From Datisca glomerata (lineage: Eukaryota; Streptophyta; Magnoliopsida; Cucurbitales; Datiscaceae): DNA of 64,000 nucleotides. Positions within the stretch are counted from its first letter, which is position 1; each line of letters starts with the position of its first letter. The translations under genes and the position numbers were made by a program. Below the pieces are notes generated by a model. That model did no database searches and was not told where the DNA came from. It saw only the letters and a list, made by a program, of their open reading frames with translations. The stretch is from NCBI GenBank assembly GCA_003255025.1, contig QANY01006259.1:1-64000 (forward strand). Reading direction: 5' to 3'. Below, piece by piece: positions 47,771 to 60,598 of the stretch.

Positions 47771-49087
47771 TGAAAATGATGAAATGAGTCGTTGATTTAG
47801 TCTGCAAATTGCAAAAATAATTAGATAAAAGAGCAAATGAATTTCTAAATATTGCTAAAATTGAATATAACAGTGAAGAGTATTTTTTTATTCGAAAAAC
47901 CCAACATGAATTTCGTTAAACAGACATGCATTTCAGCTTTGAGACGCAAAACCCAACAGCTAAATCTTTTTCAATGATACCATGATTCAAAATACATTTC
48001 AGGTTGAATCAAATTGAAAAAGAAGTTCATGCAGATTGTGATAGAAGCTAGTGAAAAGGACGAAAATTATAGAAGAAAGAACTTACAATGGGTAGTGGGT
48101 AGTTTGTGTTGAGGCTGTTGGGTAAGAGATGAACACGAAATGTACAACCAGAAGAGAGATTAGATTATACAAAAGATGAAAGAACAGATTAGTTAATGAG
48201 TTTTTCAAGATCGGTAGTTGAGTTGGTAGCTGTCTTTTTACATTATCACATTGACCGCAAGGATTAGCTTCTAAGTACAATACTAGGTTGGTATCCTTGG
48301 AAGTGATTTTGTACCCTACTTTCAGGCTCCTAGACTGTGGGGATAAATATTCGGGATATATTTGATGGATTTGTGTCAGATCTATTTCAAATGAAAATTA
48401 AAAAAAATAAGAGTTTGATGTTATTTTTTTCTTAATTTTGAATTTGATATGGGCCGTCCGTTTTCTAATTATACGATTTTCATTGAACAAAAATATCTCA
48501 TGTTCAACGAAATAGAAGATGATATGATTCCCTAGGTTATGAATGAACCATAAGTATTTAAATCGAATAAGATCTTCATAACGGTAGGTTATGTTCATCA
48601 AAATGCCACCTAAATTTGTTGAGCATTAAAATTAGTAAAAGCTTGTTTTTTATTTTTTTAAATACACATGTCAGATTTGGTCTGTCTTTTATCAAATGTC
48701 AATGCAAGATTTAACAGATTTATCTCTTGTTCCTCAATCAAGAGAGAAACTCAATCCATTTAGATCACCTCCTATTATAATCTTGTCCGATCTTGATCAT
48801 TAATTTTTGAACAAAAGATCTAAATCAGACATAACAGTACTCTTATGTATAATCAAATGTGACAAAAATCATATCTATCTACTAGAGGAAGTGTAAATGT
48901 AGACACCAATTAAATAAGCCATTTGGTATTGGAATTGTGGATATCCTCTAAGAATCAAATTAATGAAAATATGATTGAGCATAATTAGAACTCCTAGAAT
49001 ATAAAGGTACCATGATTTGTAATACATAAGAATTTTGTGCATGATTATTGAAAATATAAAATAAAATGACCATTCTCATACTTATGG
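47771..49087. other. Upstream region of the hydrolase gene
   Basis: It contains the 5' UTR and promoter side of the minus-strand gene, with a likely leader intron (acceptor TTTGCAG near 47801-47807). The block 48109-48245 is repeated at 54630-54756. The rest up to the CACTA end at 49088 is AT-rich with no supported ORF. Confidence 0.45.
48109..48245. repeat. Duplicated promoter/leader block (left copy)
   Basis: It shares CTGTTGGGTAAG, a GAGAGATTA block, GAACAGATTAGTT and GTTGGTA(G/A)CTGTCTTTTTACA, in the same order and orientation, with 54630-54756. The two copies flank the CACTA element. Confidence 0.8.
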
Positions 49088-49749
49088 CACTATTAGAAGA
49101 AAAGATATATCCTGTGTTGATTATACCTCTCACACATTGAGGGTTTATATGTCAAACATCATATTCCCTTAAAAATTAGATGCCTTAAGAAATAAAAACT
49201 AATTTCCTTATGACAAAAGTGTAATGTCATCAGATGACCATCTCACTCTTAAATCAAAGACTCCGAAAAGAGTCTTTCTAAGGTTTGGTATCGGGAGATC
49301 CTAATATTTTATTATATATGTGTCATGTCGTAGGTATCGAGTATAATCCCACCATTAGATTGCTCAGTATAATCTATTACAAAGTGTATATACTTGTTTA
49401 GGAACCATCTTCATTAGTAGAAGATCTTACAACAAGATCTAGATTTGGAATATGAGTTTTTCTTTCGGGAGACATTAACCTGCATAAAGATAAGTAGCAT
49501 GAAAGAAGATCCTAAACATGTTATTGCTTACAAAATAAATTAAAGCAAATTTAAGAAGAAATGAATGAATATTTTACGCTGACAGGCTCACCGTTACTTT
49601 AAAATTCAATTTATATCATCATCACTTAGTATAATATCCTCTGAATCGTCAACATAATTAACCAAAGTGTCATCTTCATTGTCATCATCATCAATAAAAT
49701 TTATATCTTCAATATTACTATCTCCTACTCTAATAACATTTGCATATAT

Positions 49750-51640
49750 TTCAGAAGATTCCACGCCATGCCTGTGAAATTGCATTTTTTATAACTCATC
49801 TAGGTCGATAGATGGCAAAGTTATTTCAGTAGGCCCTATGAATTCATCTTGTTCTATCTCAGGAACATCCCATAAATGTCTATGTTGAACATTTTGCACC
49901 ACTTTCCAATTGACTCCAAATTTGCAATCATCAAACATAAAAGATTTGTTGTGCTTGAGATGCGAGAATAAAATACTCATTTTTATACCAAGTTTGGCTC
50001 ACATTTACATAAGTGAAACCAAGATCTCTCTTCACTATATTTCTTTTTGCATTTGTGTCAAACCATTCATATCTAAATAATATATTTTCTCTCTCGTACA
50101 CACTGCATCTCAATTATTTCTTTTAACCTACCAAAAAATTCAGTCATTTCTCCATCATGTTCACCTAGAACTACTAAGCTACTATTTTAGGTTGTTCGGT
50201 GATGATCACGATCTATATTATGATATCGAATGCCATTAACAATACAACTAGAATATGGCCGGACACGATTATCTGGACCAAATGCTAAAGCATATAAATC
50301 ATCTGTGGCTTCTAATGACCATTGACGGTGCAACTCAATGATCTAATTTATTTGGGTTTTTGCCAAACTTGACAAATTGAATTTGATCTAACTGCCTCAA
50401 TATATCTTCTCCTGTCAACTTTCTTGGTGCATCATGAAACTCTTGTTTACCATCATGTAATCTATTCCTCCGTCACATATGATCACAAGGCAAATATCGT
50501 CAATGTCCCATGTAACATATTTTACTTCGCAACCTCAACGAAGATGCATCTTTGTTGCAAATAGGACATGCCAAGTACCCTTTGTACTCCAACCAGACAA
50601 ATCTCCAAACGCTGGAAAGTCATTTATTGTCCACAACACAACAACATGCTAGTAAAAGATTTCCTAGAAACGACATCAAATGCTTGCACCCCATCCCACA
50701 ATTGTTTAACTCATCTATCAATGACTGCAAATACACATCAATATCTTTACCGGGTGATCTTGGACTAGAAATTAGTAACGCTATCATAAAGAACGGTTCT
50801 TCATACACTTCTACGGTTGAAGGTTATAAGGTACTAATATGACTGGCCATATGCTATATGAGTTGCTTATATTTTCGAATGGATTAAATCCATCCGTTGT
50901 AAGTCCTAATCTTACATTTCGAGCATCTTCTGTAAACCAACTATATTGCTTATCAAAATCCTTCCAATCTTCTGAATCAACAGGATGTCTCAATACACCT
51001 TCAACGTTGACACGTTTCTCCTTGTGTCATCTCATATCGGACGATGTGTATTTTGACTTGAACAATCTTTGAAGTTTGGGCATGACAGGAAAATGACGCA
51101 AATTTTTTTGGGGAACTTTCTTACCCTTCCCATCATCCATTTTATATCTTGGTTCACCACATTCAGGACATTTGTCTTTTCCTTCATTCTCTTTCCAGAA
51201 TAAAACACAATCATATTTACAAGAATGAATGGCGTCATATCCCAGCCCTAAATCTTTTAATTTTTTTTGGCTTCATATTAAAAGGTTGGAATTTTTTAGC
51301 CTACTGGATGAGAACCATTTAAAACTTCAAGTAATTGGTCAAATGAATTATTGCTCCAATGAATAAGCACTTTGATATGCATCAATTTCATAGTAAAAGA
51401 TAATGAATTATATTTTTGACAACCATGATAAAGTTCTTCTTCGGCTTCACTAAACAAATCACTAAATCTGTCTAACGTCTCTGCATTTAGATTTATTCTA
51501 TCTGTATTATCCTCTCCAACTCGTTCACCATTCATCTCCATCCCAACAAAACCAGACATGTTATAGAACATTTCTCTCGTCTCATCACCATCATCATCAC
51601 CACCAAGATGAGATGTAATACTATTCATCTCCATATTTGG
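49750..51640 (-). pseudogene. CACTA transposase (TNP2-type) with DUF4216/DUF4218-like regions, broken
   Basis: Read from 51634 down, the N-terminal zinc-finger/transposase portion is seen first (RFSDLFSEAEEELYHGC, then YNSLSFTMKLMHIKVLIHWS). It continues in another frame with a CPEC-type Cys motif, LRHFPVMPKLQRLFKS-like wording and a long frame at 50993-50811 (SEDWKDFDKQYSWFTEDARNVRLGLTTDG). A much shortened central region follows. The C-terminal DUF4216-like part (VNVSQTWYKNEYFILASQAQQIFYV spread over 50113-49931) and an acidic tail close it. Most of the catalytic centre is missing between about 50620 and 50350, so it is inactive. Confidence 0.85.
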
Positions 51641-53565
51641 TGATGGTGATATCTTTGTATCTCTTCATCATGAAACACCCAACGATCATAGCTCAATGCC
51701 ATTCCATATTGGCACAAATTCATTTTAACGATTGAATTAAGACATTTTTTACATGGACATCATGGTTTTCCCTCTACACTGAGATAATTACTGGTCACGC
51801 TCACAAACTGTGAAATACAATCAATATACTCCTTGGACAATCTAAGAAATTTTTATCCAACTCTTGTCCATTTTGTCACTCTATAAATTAAGTAACTATT
51901 TAGAGAAACTCTCAACAAAAGATCTCTAAGCAAATAAAATATTTTAAATTTAAAGTCATATGAATAGATGTTAATTTAACTAACTAATATTTGGAAGAGT
52001 AATGAAAATATCTAGTTCAATATCAGAACTCTAGATGGCTGATAATAAAGAAAATATAAGGATATATGTTAATATAGTTTCACATACTGATGGAAAGAAA
52101 AATAATCGTGAAGATCAAAGTTTCGAACAAGTGGAATTTGTGAAATGGCTTGGTATATTGATAGTGTAACAACAAATCACTTCACAACATATTTAAGCAA
52201 TCTGAGCATAGCTTAGAGTGTGGTTGAGTGGAAGGGCTTGTACTTGGGTATGATAAGATACTTTGCAATATCTGGTTTAACTATATTTAACATTTTTCTT
52301 TTCCTAGTTTATCCAACAAGGCAAGAATTTCTTCAAATACTCTAATTCTATCTATTAAACAGTTTTCTGACAGAAAAATTGAATATTTAGGTTAATAGTT
52401 TTGTTTACTTTAGTATTCAAGAGAGTTTATATAAGTTATCGACATTCAAGGTCTCCATTGCTAATCCAGGCATGAACCCCTCTAAGATAATAACAACATT
52501 CGTTTAAGGTATAAAATAATGAATTGTCAGGAAGAATTTAAGAATGCGTTCAAGTTCAACATACCTCAGATTTAGGCTTAAATGGTAACACTTGCAATGC
52601 ATTGTAAAATATATAGACTGAAACTAAAAGTATAATTTCAAATGAAATCTATGTCAATCAAACAAACACGAAGAAGGAATATCAATTCTTTTTATTTGTA
52701 TCTAAACAATTCTACTCCATCAAAATTCCCTAGTAGCATCTTGTCGATAATGTAGTTAATGGAATCACTCTGTGTAGCTAAAAGATAAGCAAAGGAAAAA
52801 TATGAGAACCAAACAGGCATAATAAACTCCTCACTAGAACTCCAACTCCCCTACTCTCACGCAAAAATAAAATCAAATAATCAAAACCAAAAGCAGCGGC
52901 GTTCAAATCGGTGAATAACTTGCATAACAAACAACAATTACTAAGATCTATACTCAAAAGCATTATAAGACATTTTTGCTTTCATAAGGCTACACTCTTG
53001 TAATCTACAGTGTATGATTCATATTCGATTGTATCGATTACGTAGTCACCAATAACACCAGTGAATCAGAAAGACTAAGCTTTTCTCCATTTATTCAGTA
53101 ACCAAACTGGAGTAAAACCAATTTAAATCATAATTTACTTATTAAAAAATAAACTATGAAATTTAATGAGTTATAATTAAATGATAAACTTTAACGTCAA
53201 GTAAGGATTTACTTGGATAGACATGCATATCAAATAACAACATTTCAGATAATCCCATACGAAGTTTGGAGAAAACCCACAAAATCCAGCCAATATGCTT
53301 CAATCATTACTGCCATACATCACATTTCTCATTCGTAGCCATTTCAGTTCAGAAATTTTACCCCAACATCTAAAACCAAATGCCTAAAATTGGGTACAGA
53401 CAAGTGCCTAATTCGCTGAAGGAGATGGGAGGATCGGTACATGGCAAGCAGCCAATACAATTATATATCCAACTATTCTCTCTAATTTAAACATATAGAG
53501 AAGAGAAGAGAGGAAAAATAAAGCACTGAGTGAGACATAAGGTTTCATACCTACACTTACAGAGA

Positions 53566-53628
53566 CAACGGAGGAGCTCGACCAATCAATGGAGGAGCTC
53601 GACCAATCAACGGAGGAGCTCGATGGTG
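53566..53628 (+). repeat. 21-bp tandem repeat, about 2.7 copies
   Basis: GGAGGAGCTCGACCAATCAA repeats at 21-base steps inside the CACTA element and stays in frame, encoding a Ser/Trp-rich (minus) or EELDQS-type (plus) peptide in short ORFs. It is in the 5' part of the transposon on the minus strand. Confidence 0.85.
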
Positions 53629-54102
53629 AATGACGAGGAACAAAGGAGCTCAATCTGTCATGACGGTGAGGGGGAAAGCTCTCTCGTCGCACAGGGGGTC
53701 AATGGAGACTGAGGGTTTTTTTTTTGCTTTCAGGGACGATTTGGTGAATTCGCCATTATAGGCTTTAGCAACCAACCTTATATTTGTGGCTAAAGCCAAG
53801 GCAAATGCGACCAATTATATATTCATCACTAAAGGCAAAACTTTTTGCGACCAAGACTAGATTGAGCTAATCACACCATGATTTGCTAAAGACTTTAATA
53901 TTTGGTCGGTAAAAGTCTCAAAAAATTCACGCGCCAAGCTAATCTTTTTTCTGAGGATGAGCTTACTGCGACGAACTAAATAATCGTCGCAATATACAAT
54001 CTTTAGCGACTAATAAAATATTTGGTTGCTAAAGATTTGTTTGAGCGACTAATTTTATTTGGTGGCTAAACTTTCGTGGATAAATTTTTATTTGTTGTAT
54101 TG

Positions 54103-55484
54103 GTGGAATATCAGCCAGCACCCGAAAATGAATCCTTGTCTTATATTTTAAGAGAGAAAATCTACAGCATAGCTCTTTGAATTCAAACAACAATTTTTAT
54201 TTTTCCTTTTATCTTTTTTTTCACTGAATCAAAATTTATTGCTTACGATGAATTTACATTCCTGTTCTTGACAATGTTCTCAAAAAGAGGGATATGTTAA
54301 GCTAATCATGACCATGCGTTTTAGAACCAACGGTCATGATAACCTCGGTGTTTATTTGAGGTGAAAATATAATTTTTTTTTACATTTTATTTTTTTTAAG
54401 ATAAATAAGGGCGGTGATTATTGTACTGGACGAAAGATTCTCTCTGTTTTTTATCCTGTTGTATGGTATTTTTGAGTTTAAGAAATCTAAAATGTCGGGT
54501 TTTTAAGGTCCTCGGTGGTGAGAGCTGTCGAGAGGAGAAATTTATTGATACGACCAAGACCCACCAACCTTTTTACGTGGTTGCAAATTGGAACATGTCT
54601 GCATGCGTGTTCTTTTTCAACCAACTGCATGTTCTGTTGGGTAAGTGGATCATGGAACATAGACCACCAGGAGAGAGATTATTAAAGATAAAAGAACAGA
54701 TTAGTTGAAGAGTTTTCCAAGATCAGTTGTTGGGTTGGTAACTGTCTTTTTACACAAAACTCTCACCCCTACCGTTTTGAATCTTTTTTTTATCATGCAT
54801 TTATGACATGATCTGTGATTCAATGTACTATCACATGATAAAAGTTTGTTGGTGTGTTCAAGTCACAATTAAAAGTTGAGAATGGATGTTAACTTGTTTC
54901 TTAATTGTCGATTATAGTTTTTAGTTTGATGGAAAACACTTAATTAATCGTACAATTGGTATCATAGAGTTTAATAGTAAATGTAGGGTCGAAAGAATGC
55001 ATTTGTTTGCGGACATGTGTTAGGAAGATGTTGGTAGATGAATTTGCATCTCAATACTTCACGTCAAGTTTGATGGAATCAATTTATAATCCAAACATAA
55101 ATATAATTAATTAAATTAAATAAAAAAATAAAGTTAATATTAATCGCTATGGTTTTGATCCGTTAATGGTTGGAAATACGAGCTTCTAAGTATTAGACGA
55201 ATCGTGTCAAATTGTTGAATTCAAACAACAATTTGTCGTTTACGATGAACTTACATTCCTGTTCTTGTCAATAATATTCGTAAATTTATTCATGCTTAAT
55301 GGGTTGTTTCGACTTCAAGAAATCTAAGATGACAGGTTTCAAGGTCTTAGGTGGTTGGAGTTGTTGACAAGAGAAAATTATTCATACGACTCAGTGGTCC
55401 CACCCCCAACAACCTTTTATGCAGATAAATATTGGAACATGTCTACATGAGTCATGGTGACATTTAGATTGTATATAAAGTTGA
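54103..55484. repeat. Two diverged copies of a ~450-bp block, plus right copy of the promoter/leader block
   Basis: 54175-54610 and 55210-55450 share GATGAA(T/C)TTACATTCCTGTTCTTG, AAGAAATCTAA(A/G)ATG, CAAGGTCTTAGGTGG-like and (A/T)ATTGGAACATGTCT in the same order. The right copy of the hydrolase promoter/leader block lies at 54630-54756. A 95-codon ORF at 54421-54708 spans this region but resembles nothing known. No gene is supported. Confidence 0.65.
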
Positions 55485-55965
55485 GCAGGTAATTAATTTT
55501 TTTTCATCAAATACGTACTGAAATTTATCAATTACGTAATGAGATTCACTAAATATATATAAATTAATAATTCTTGGATGTGTTCACCAAATACGTACTG
55601 TGATCATCAAATACGTACTGAACTTCACCAAAATACGCACAAAATAATAATTCTTAGAGGGGTTCACCAAATACGTACTGAGGTTCACCAATTACGTACA
55701 AATTAATCATTCTTAGAGGGATTCACCAAATATGTACTGATGTTCATCAATTACATACTGAGGTTCACCAATTACGTAGAAATTAATAATTCTTGGAGAG
55801 GTTCACCAAATACGTATTGGAGTTCATCAATTACGTACTGGAGTTCACCAATTACATAGTGAAGTTCACCAATTATGTACAAATTAATAATTCTTAGAGC
55901 GGCTCACCAAATATGAACTGGGGTTCATCAATTACGTACTGGAGTTCACAAAAAAAAATGAATTT
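55485..55965. repeat. Minisatellite of ~21-bp units built on CACCAA(A/T)TACGTACTG
   Basis: About 16 degenerate units of GTTCACCAAATACGTACTGA follow one another. Some are separated by a second element, AAATTAATAATTCTTAGAGGG, every three to four units, so a higher-order period of roughly 65-85 bases is visible. Each unit contains the palindrome TACGTA. Confidence 0.88.
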
Positions 55966-57144
55966 TTAAATTTTGGTGAACTCCTGAAGAATCTTTTGTA
56001 CACCACTACGTATTTAGTGAACACCTAAAATCTAATCGCCATACCTAATAGGCAAATCGCCTATTTTTAGCTTCTAATGTCATCCTGAAGGTGCTAATCG
56101 CATCGTCAAAACCAAACGCTAGTTTTATGCCTTCAATCGCCTGTTTAGTCCCCAAACGCCATGTATAAATAGGCGATCGCCATTCACCCTCTTGATCACC
56201 ACTATTTTTGTCCTAATTGCCATTTATATGGCTCTAATTGTCATTCTTCATAATTTTCCTTAAATTTGATATTTTTGTAATTATTATCGTATACCGGGAA
56301 AATCATTGATAAAAATAGAAAAATTCATTATTTCAATACAAACATTCATGATACTCACTTATTATGTGAAATTAGATTGGATTAATTAAGGATTCCTGAA
56401 CAATTGAACACTTTATCATAAATTCGATAAAAGTTGTCATTGATTATATTGTTGTGCTTTTGTGACAAGTATCGAGCGAGAAGAGTTTTCACCAAATATA
56501 ATTATATGTAGTGATGTTATGATGGTCGGTAAATCATATTCATCAGTTTGACGAACACGTATAATCCTTAAGGTCAGATTCTATTGTTAAATCGAGTATA
56601 CCCGCTAAAAAGTTTGAAATTAAATATTAAAATTTAAAATTTAATCTTTTATTTATAATAATAACCCCATAATTTTTGGAAAATAACCCTTTATGTTTTT
56701 ATCTTTTATTCCTATAAATTTAATTTTCAAATATAATATTATTTCTTATCAAAATTAACCCCAACATATAAAAACCCCTTCCCCCTATTCTTAAAAAATC
56801 GATACCCACCCTCCCCCCACTCTCTTAACACTTCATTTCTCTTCACTCAAACCATATTCTCCTTCTTCTTCATCTCCGTCTTCATCTCACTTCATGGCCC
56901 GAAATCCATCAAAATCGATCCAAATTCGTTACAACACATGAGTCAAACCCGCAATCTCTTATTGAACACATCCCTTGTAACACATGAGACAAAACCCGCA
57001 CCAAACTCAAGCCAAATCCCTTCAACCCGTGACCCCAAACCCCATATCCTTTCAATATTGTATTTTTTCACCAATAATATCCATTATTGGTGAAAAGATT
57101 TCACCAATATTGAGTGTAAAGTTACAAAGAGAATATTGAGTGTA
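55966..57144. other. Non-coding region before the PMD gene
   Basis: At 56025-56185 the motif AATCGCC/AAACGCC recurs about eight times at irregular spacing. From 56600 the sequence is AT-rich with C-rich patches (CCCCTTCCCCCTA; ACCCTCCCCCCACTC), like a leader. The final 80 bases hold a perfect hairpin (57065-57096). No ORF is supported. Confidence 0.45.
57065..57096. repeat. Perfect 14-bp inverted repeat with 4-nt loop
   Basis: TTTTCACCAATAAT and ATTATTGGTGAAAA flank the loop ATCC. It is 48 bases before the ATG of the PMD gene. A third partial copy, GATTTCACCAATATTGAG, follows at 57097-57114. Confidence 0.9.
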
Positions 57145-59727
57145 ATGACGCAACCAAGTTCGAGCTCGAGCATTTTGAAAGGGCCGTATGATGCCACCGG
57201 CTATGAGGTGAAAAGATTTCGGTCAAAGAATCAAAATCTTAGTAGACCTATTCTTCATATTGCTCCAACGAAGCATACATCTCACCCAAGAAAACAAGAT
57301 GTAAGTTTTTCTTTAAATATTTTGAATTTTATGTGTTATAGTGTTAAAACACCTAATATATACTTGATTCATTCTGCAAATTGGGTGTTTTTTATGTGAT
57401 GATTATACAAATGTATGGTTGTTAGTAGAAATATATGTCTATGAAAAACTATAGTATTTTCATGAGTGACCGTAAAGTGTTCGACGAAATGTCATATTGA
57501 ATTATATGGTGTATTATTTTCATTGTCCGTAAGGTGTTTGAAATGTCATATTGAGGTTTGTACTATATTTATATTGTTAAAACACTAAATAGATACTTGA
57601 ATCATTTTGAAAATTGAGTGTTTTTTATGTGATGCTTCTAGAAATGCATGATTATTGGTAGCGATATATGTTTTGGATGAAAAATTATAGTGTATGCTTA
57701 TTGCCTTTAAGGTGTTCGACGAAATGCCACAATAGAGATTATAGTGCATTTTTCTCCACACACCTTTTTCACTGAGTCATACTTACATTTTGGTTTCTTA
57801 GGCTGAGTTCTATGATCTTGGTATTTGTGGTTTTGGGAACACTACACTAGTAGCTCGATGGTACAATAGGCTTCCTGAAAATGTGAGAAGGAATGTCGAT
57901 GCTTTTGGGTTTAGTTATTTTATAAGTATGAAAAGGGGCAGATGAATCGTGTCCTATTGAAAAGTTTGGTCGAGAAATGGTGTGATACAACCCACACATT
58001 TCATATAGATGAAGTGGGTGAAATGACAATGACTCAATTGGACTTTGCTGCGATAACTGGCCTGAAAGTTGACGGTCAACAACTAGACTATGATTTGAAA
58101 CCCTACAAGAACAAGAAGGCTTTGCAAAAGCTAGTTGGCAAACCGTCATTGGAGGTTGGAGAAAAACAAGTAAGTTATCAATGGATATTTGATAACTATG
58201 TTAGGTACGAGTGTACTACTCCTAAGAAAGAGGACATTTTGATGAGAATCTATCTTCTAGTGCACTTGGGTAGTACAATTTTTTTGTGACAAGAGCAATA
58301 AAGTTTATTTGTACTTCCTCCCCAGCCTACAGAAAATAGATGAGATACGGGAGTATAATTGAGGTGGTTCGGCATTGTCCGCATTGTATTGCAATATAGA
58401 CGCTTTATGCTGCGACAAAAGCGTAGGGACATGGGGTTTTGAAAAGTATGAGAGGTATGGGCTTGTGAGTACTTTCCGTGTTTAGAACTGAGCATACCAT
58501 TGGGTGGTCCAGACACGTTCCCAAGAGCAGCACATTGGATAGACATTGAGTAAGGAACAAGGGATGTTGGTCACTGCCTAAAAGAATTCCGTGTTAAACT
58601 TCGATATGTGAGGCCCAATGAGGTATGTGTTTTATTATATCAATTATTATCTTGTCCCCCTCCCCCCGAGTATGAATAATGTTTTACTGACAAACTATTT
58701 ATTTTTTAACTTGTAGATCAATTGGAACCCTTGGGGATAACGTATAAACTTGCTAGACTATTACATCGACAATATACTTCCTACCACCGTACATCTCATA
58801 CAGACCCTCAAATTCAATGTTATATGATCAACCATTCATCTAAGATGATCTGTCTGGTGGTCTTGGAAGATGGCGATAGCGAAGATACATATGATGAATT
58901 CAAAAAGAGTCGTTGTCTTACTACTATGATGGGGCATCTTCATCTTTGCAGGTGCTAAACATCTCTAAGTGGTTTTTAAATATAGGAGATTACTTATATT
59001 GTTATACAATGTAATTTTGTAGTCAACTATGTATGGGCAGTAGCACTAGCAACCACGACAGCCACAGCATTATCAGGAGCATCAGGGTAGGCTAGAGCGA
59101 CCGTTGATGATATAAGAGTGGCTGACATCCCACTACCATCGTGGGAGATTCAGTTACCACTCCGAGATGGTGGTAGTGAGTTGGTTGACATTCCAAATGA
59201 TGTTCTAGTCTGGGGTCTTCCATCTGCAATCGATTATGTGAGTTATGATGTTAATATTTATTATTTAGTCATTCAAAATCACATTAATGCACAATTCAGA
59301 TAATGCAGGTGCCTGCGGCATGAGCGCATGATTGGCGGTCTCAACAACCTGCTATTTGAGAAAATGTTGAGCACACCCGAGGCGGTGATAAATGCCAAAG
59401 CATTAATGAAAAAAAGGATAAAAAAATTGTAAACTTACGATCTTTCCCTATTTATTTTTTAGTTTGAAATCAAAATATATTGTATATGTATACTTGTAGG
59501 CGAAGTTATAAAGACGCTTGCACATGTATGAAACTCAAGCAAGCAGGCATGAGAGTGATGATGATGAAGTTGATGAAGATGATTACAATGGTGAAGATTC
59601 AGTTAATGTTGATGAAGACAACCATGACGACGACACCAATAAGGATACTGAATCGAAACGAGAACATGAAGGACATACAAAGCATTCACATGATGATTTG
59701 TCGAAAAATAGAAAAGTTACACCATGA
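57145..59727 (+). pseudogene. Plant mobile domain (MAIN/MAIL-like) gene, damaged
   Basis: Exon 1 (57145-57300) encodes MTQPSSSSSILKGPYDATGY and a basic stretch, with a GTAAGT donor. Exon 2 starts at 57802 after TTCTTAG and encodes the PMD core (AEFYDLGICGFGNTT, NVRRNVDAFGFSYFI). A 4-base-type loss near 57935 shifts the frame, and it continues in 57942-58289 (VEKWCDTTHTFHIDEVGEMT, LDFAAITGL). Stops and shifts follow, but the wording (DALCCDKSVGTWG, ACEYFPCLE, FPRAAHWIDIE) shows the domain carries on to about 58620. Later exons at 58717-58958 and 59110-59270 and an acidic Asp/Glu-rich tail (59518-59727) complete it. PMD proteins act in genome stability and transposon silencing as host genes, and also ride on transposons. 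This copy is a pseudogene or has unusual splicing. Confidence 0.75.
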
Positions 59728-60048
59728 TGTTTTCTCAAAGTTGATATCCACTTTTTATGGATATAAATATGTTGGATTCTAAGTTTATTTGGATTTTAAG
59801 TTTTTTTAGATTCTAAGTTTGTTTGGATTGGACACTAAGTTTTTTTGAGTTCTAAATTTGTAAATGTTGCAATTAATATTGTGGGTTTGACATATAAATA
59901 TGAAATTAATATTGTGGGTTTTCTAATATTTATGGGGAGGTTATGTCAAAACGTAACATACGAGATGTTCCAAGTATGGTTAACGATCTTCAACAAAATA
60001 TTACACTGGTGATCATGCGATTTATACTCTTGTTAAAATATTCCTAAT
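59728..60048. other. Spacer after the PMD gene
   Basis: It holds a T-rich stretch in which TTGGATT(C/T)TAAGTTT recurs three to four times (59770-59850). No gene. Confidence 0.45.
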
Positions 60049-60570
60049 ATTCAACAAACTATCATACACCTCAACATATTCAACAACAACAGCCATAAAC
60101 GAGCAAATCTAGAACAACAGAAAATTTCCAACTACATAACTAAAAGAACTCTAACTCCAAACTAAAAAAACAGAAAAAAGAGTGTAAGGTTTGAACATTC
60201 ACCAAAATATCATACACCTCAACAAATTCAATAATAACAGCCACAAATAAGCAAATCACAACATTCAGAAAAATCTCAATTGCATAACTAAAAGTACCCA
60301 ACTAAAACAAAACAGAAAATGAGATGCTTTAAGGCTGAATATTCACCAAAACTATCAAATACACCTCAACAAATTCAATACTGACAGCCACAAATGAGCA
60401 AGTCCAGAAGAATCAGAAAAATCTCAGTTACATAACTAAAGGACCCTAACAACTAACCAATAATGACGACCACAAATAAACAAATCCAAAACAATCAGAA
60501 AATTCTTAATTACAGAATTAAAAGAACTCAAAACTATAACAAACAAAAAATAAAGCTCTCAAGTTTAACA
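60049..60570. repeat. Four-copy ~145-bp tandem repeat between PMD and Ulp1-like genes
   Basis: Units begin ATTCA(A/C)CAAA.TATCA at 60049, 60197 and 60341 (steps of 148 and 144). They share ACACCTCAACA.ATTCAA, ACAGCCA.AAA.GAGCAA, CAGAAAA and ACATAACTAAAAG in order. A fourth unit from about 60456 lacks the opening. The strand is A/C-rich. Confidence 0.88.
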
Positions 60571-60598
60571 AAATGTAAACAATATCTGACAAATTACC

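Larger units (their letters stand above)
49088..54102 (-). mobile_element. Degenerate CACTA (En/Spm) transposon, ~5 kb
   Basis: The left end reads CACTATTAGAAGAAAAGATA. The right end, on the minus strand, reads CAATACAACAAATAAAAATT, resembling CACTACAAnAAAA with one change; the two agree at 17 of 25 positions. The interior carries a TNP2-type transposase relic on the minus strand. The last ~380 bases on the right (53720-54102) are packed with GCGAC, GCGACTAA and TTAGC-type subterminal motifs, as in CACTA elements. The flanking triplets (TGG left, GTG right) do not match perfectly, so the ends may be off by one or the duplication mutated. Confidence 0.8.

Noticed and set aside
54421..54708. 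95-codon ORF beginning MYWTKDSLCF
   Set aside because: It runs through duplicated non-coding blocks; the second copy of the block (55210-55450) does not keep the frame.
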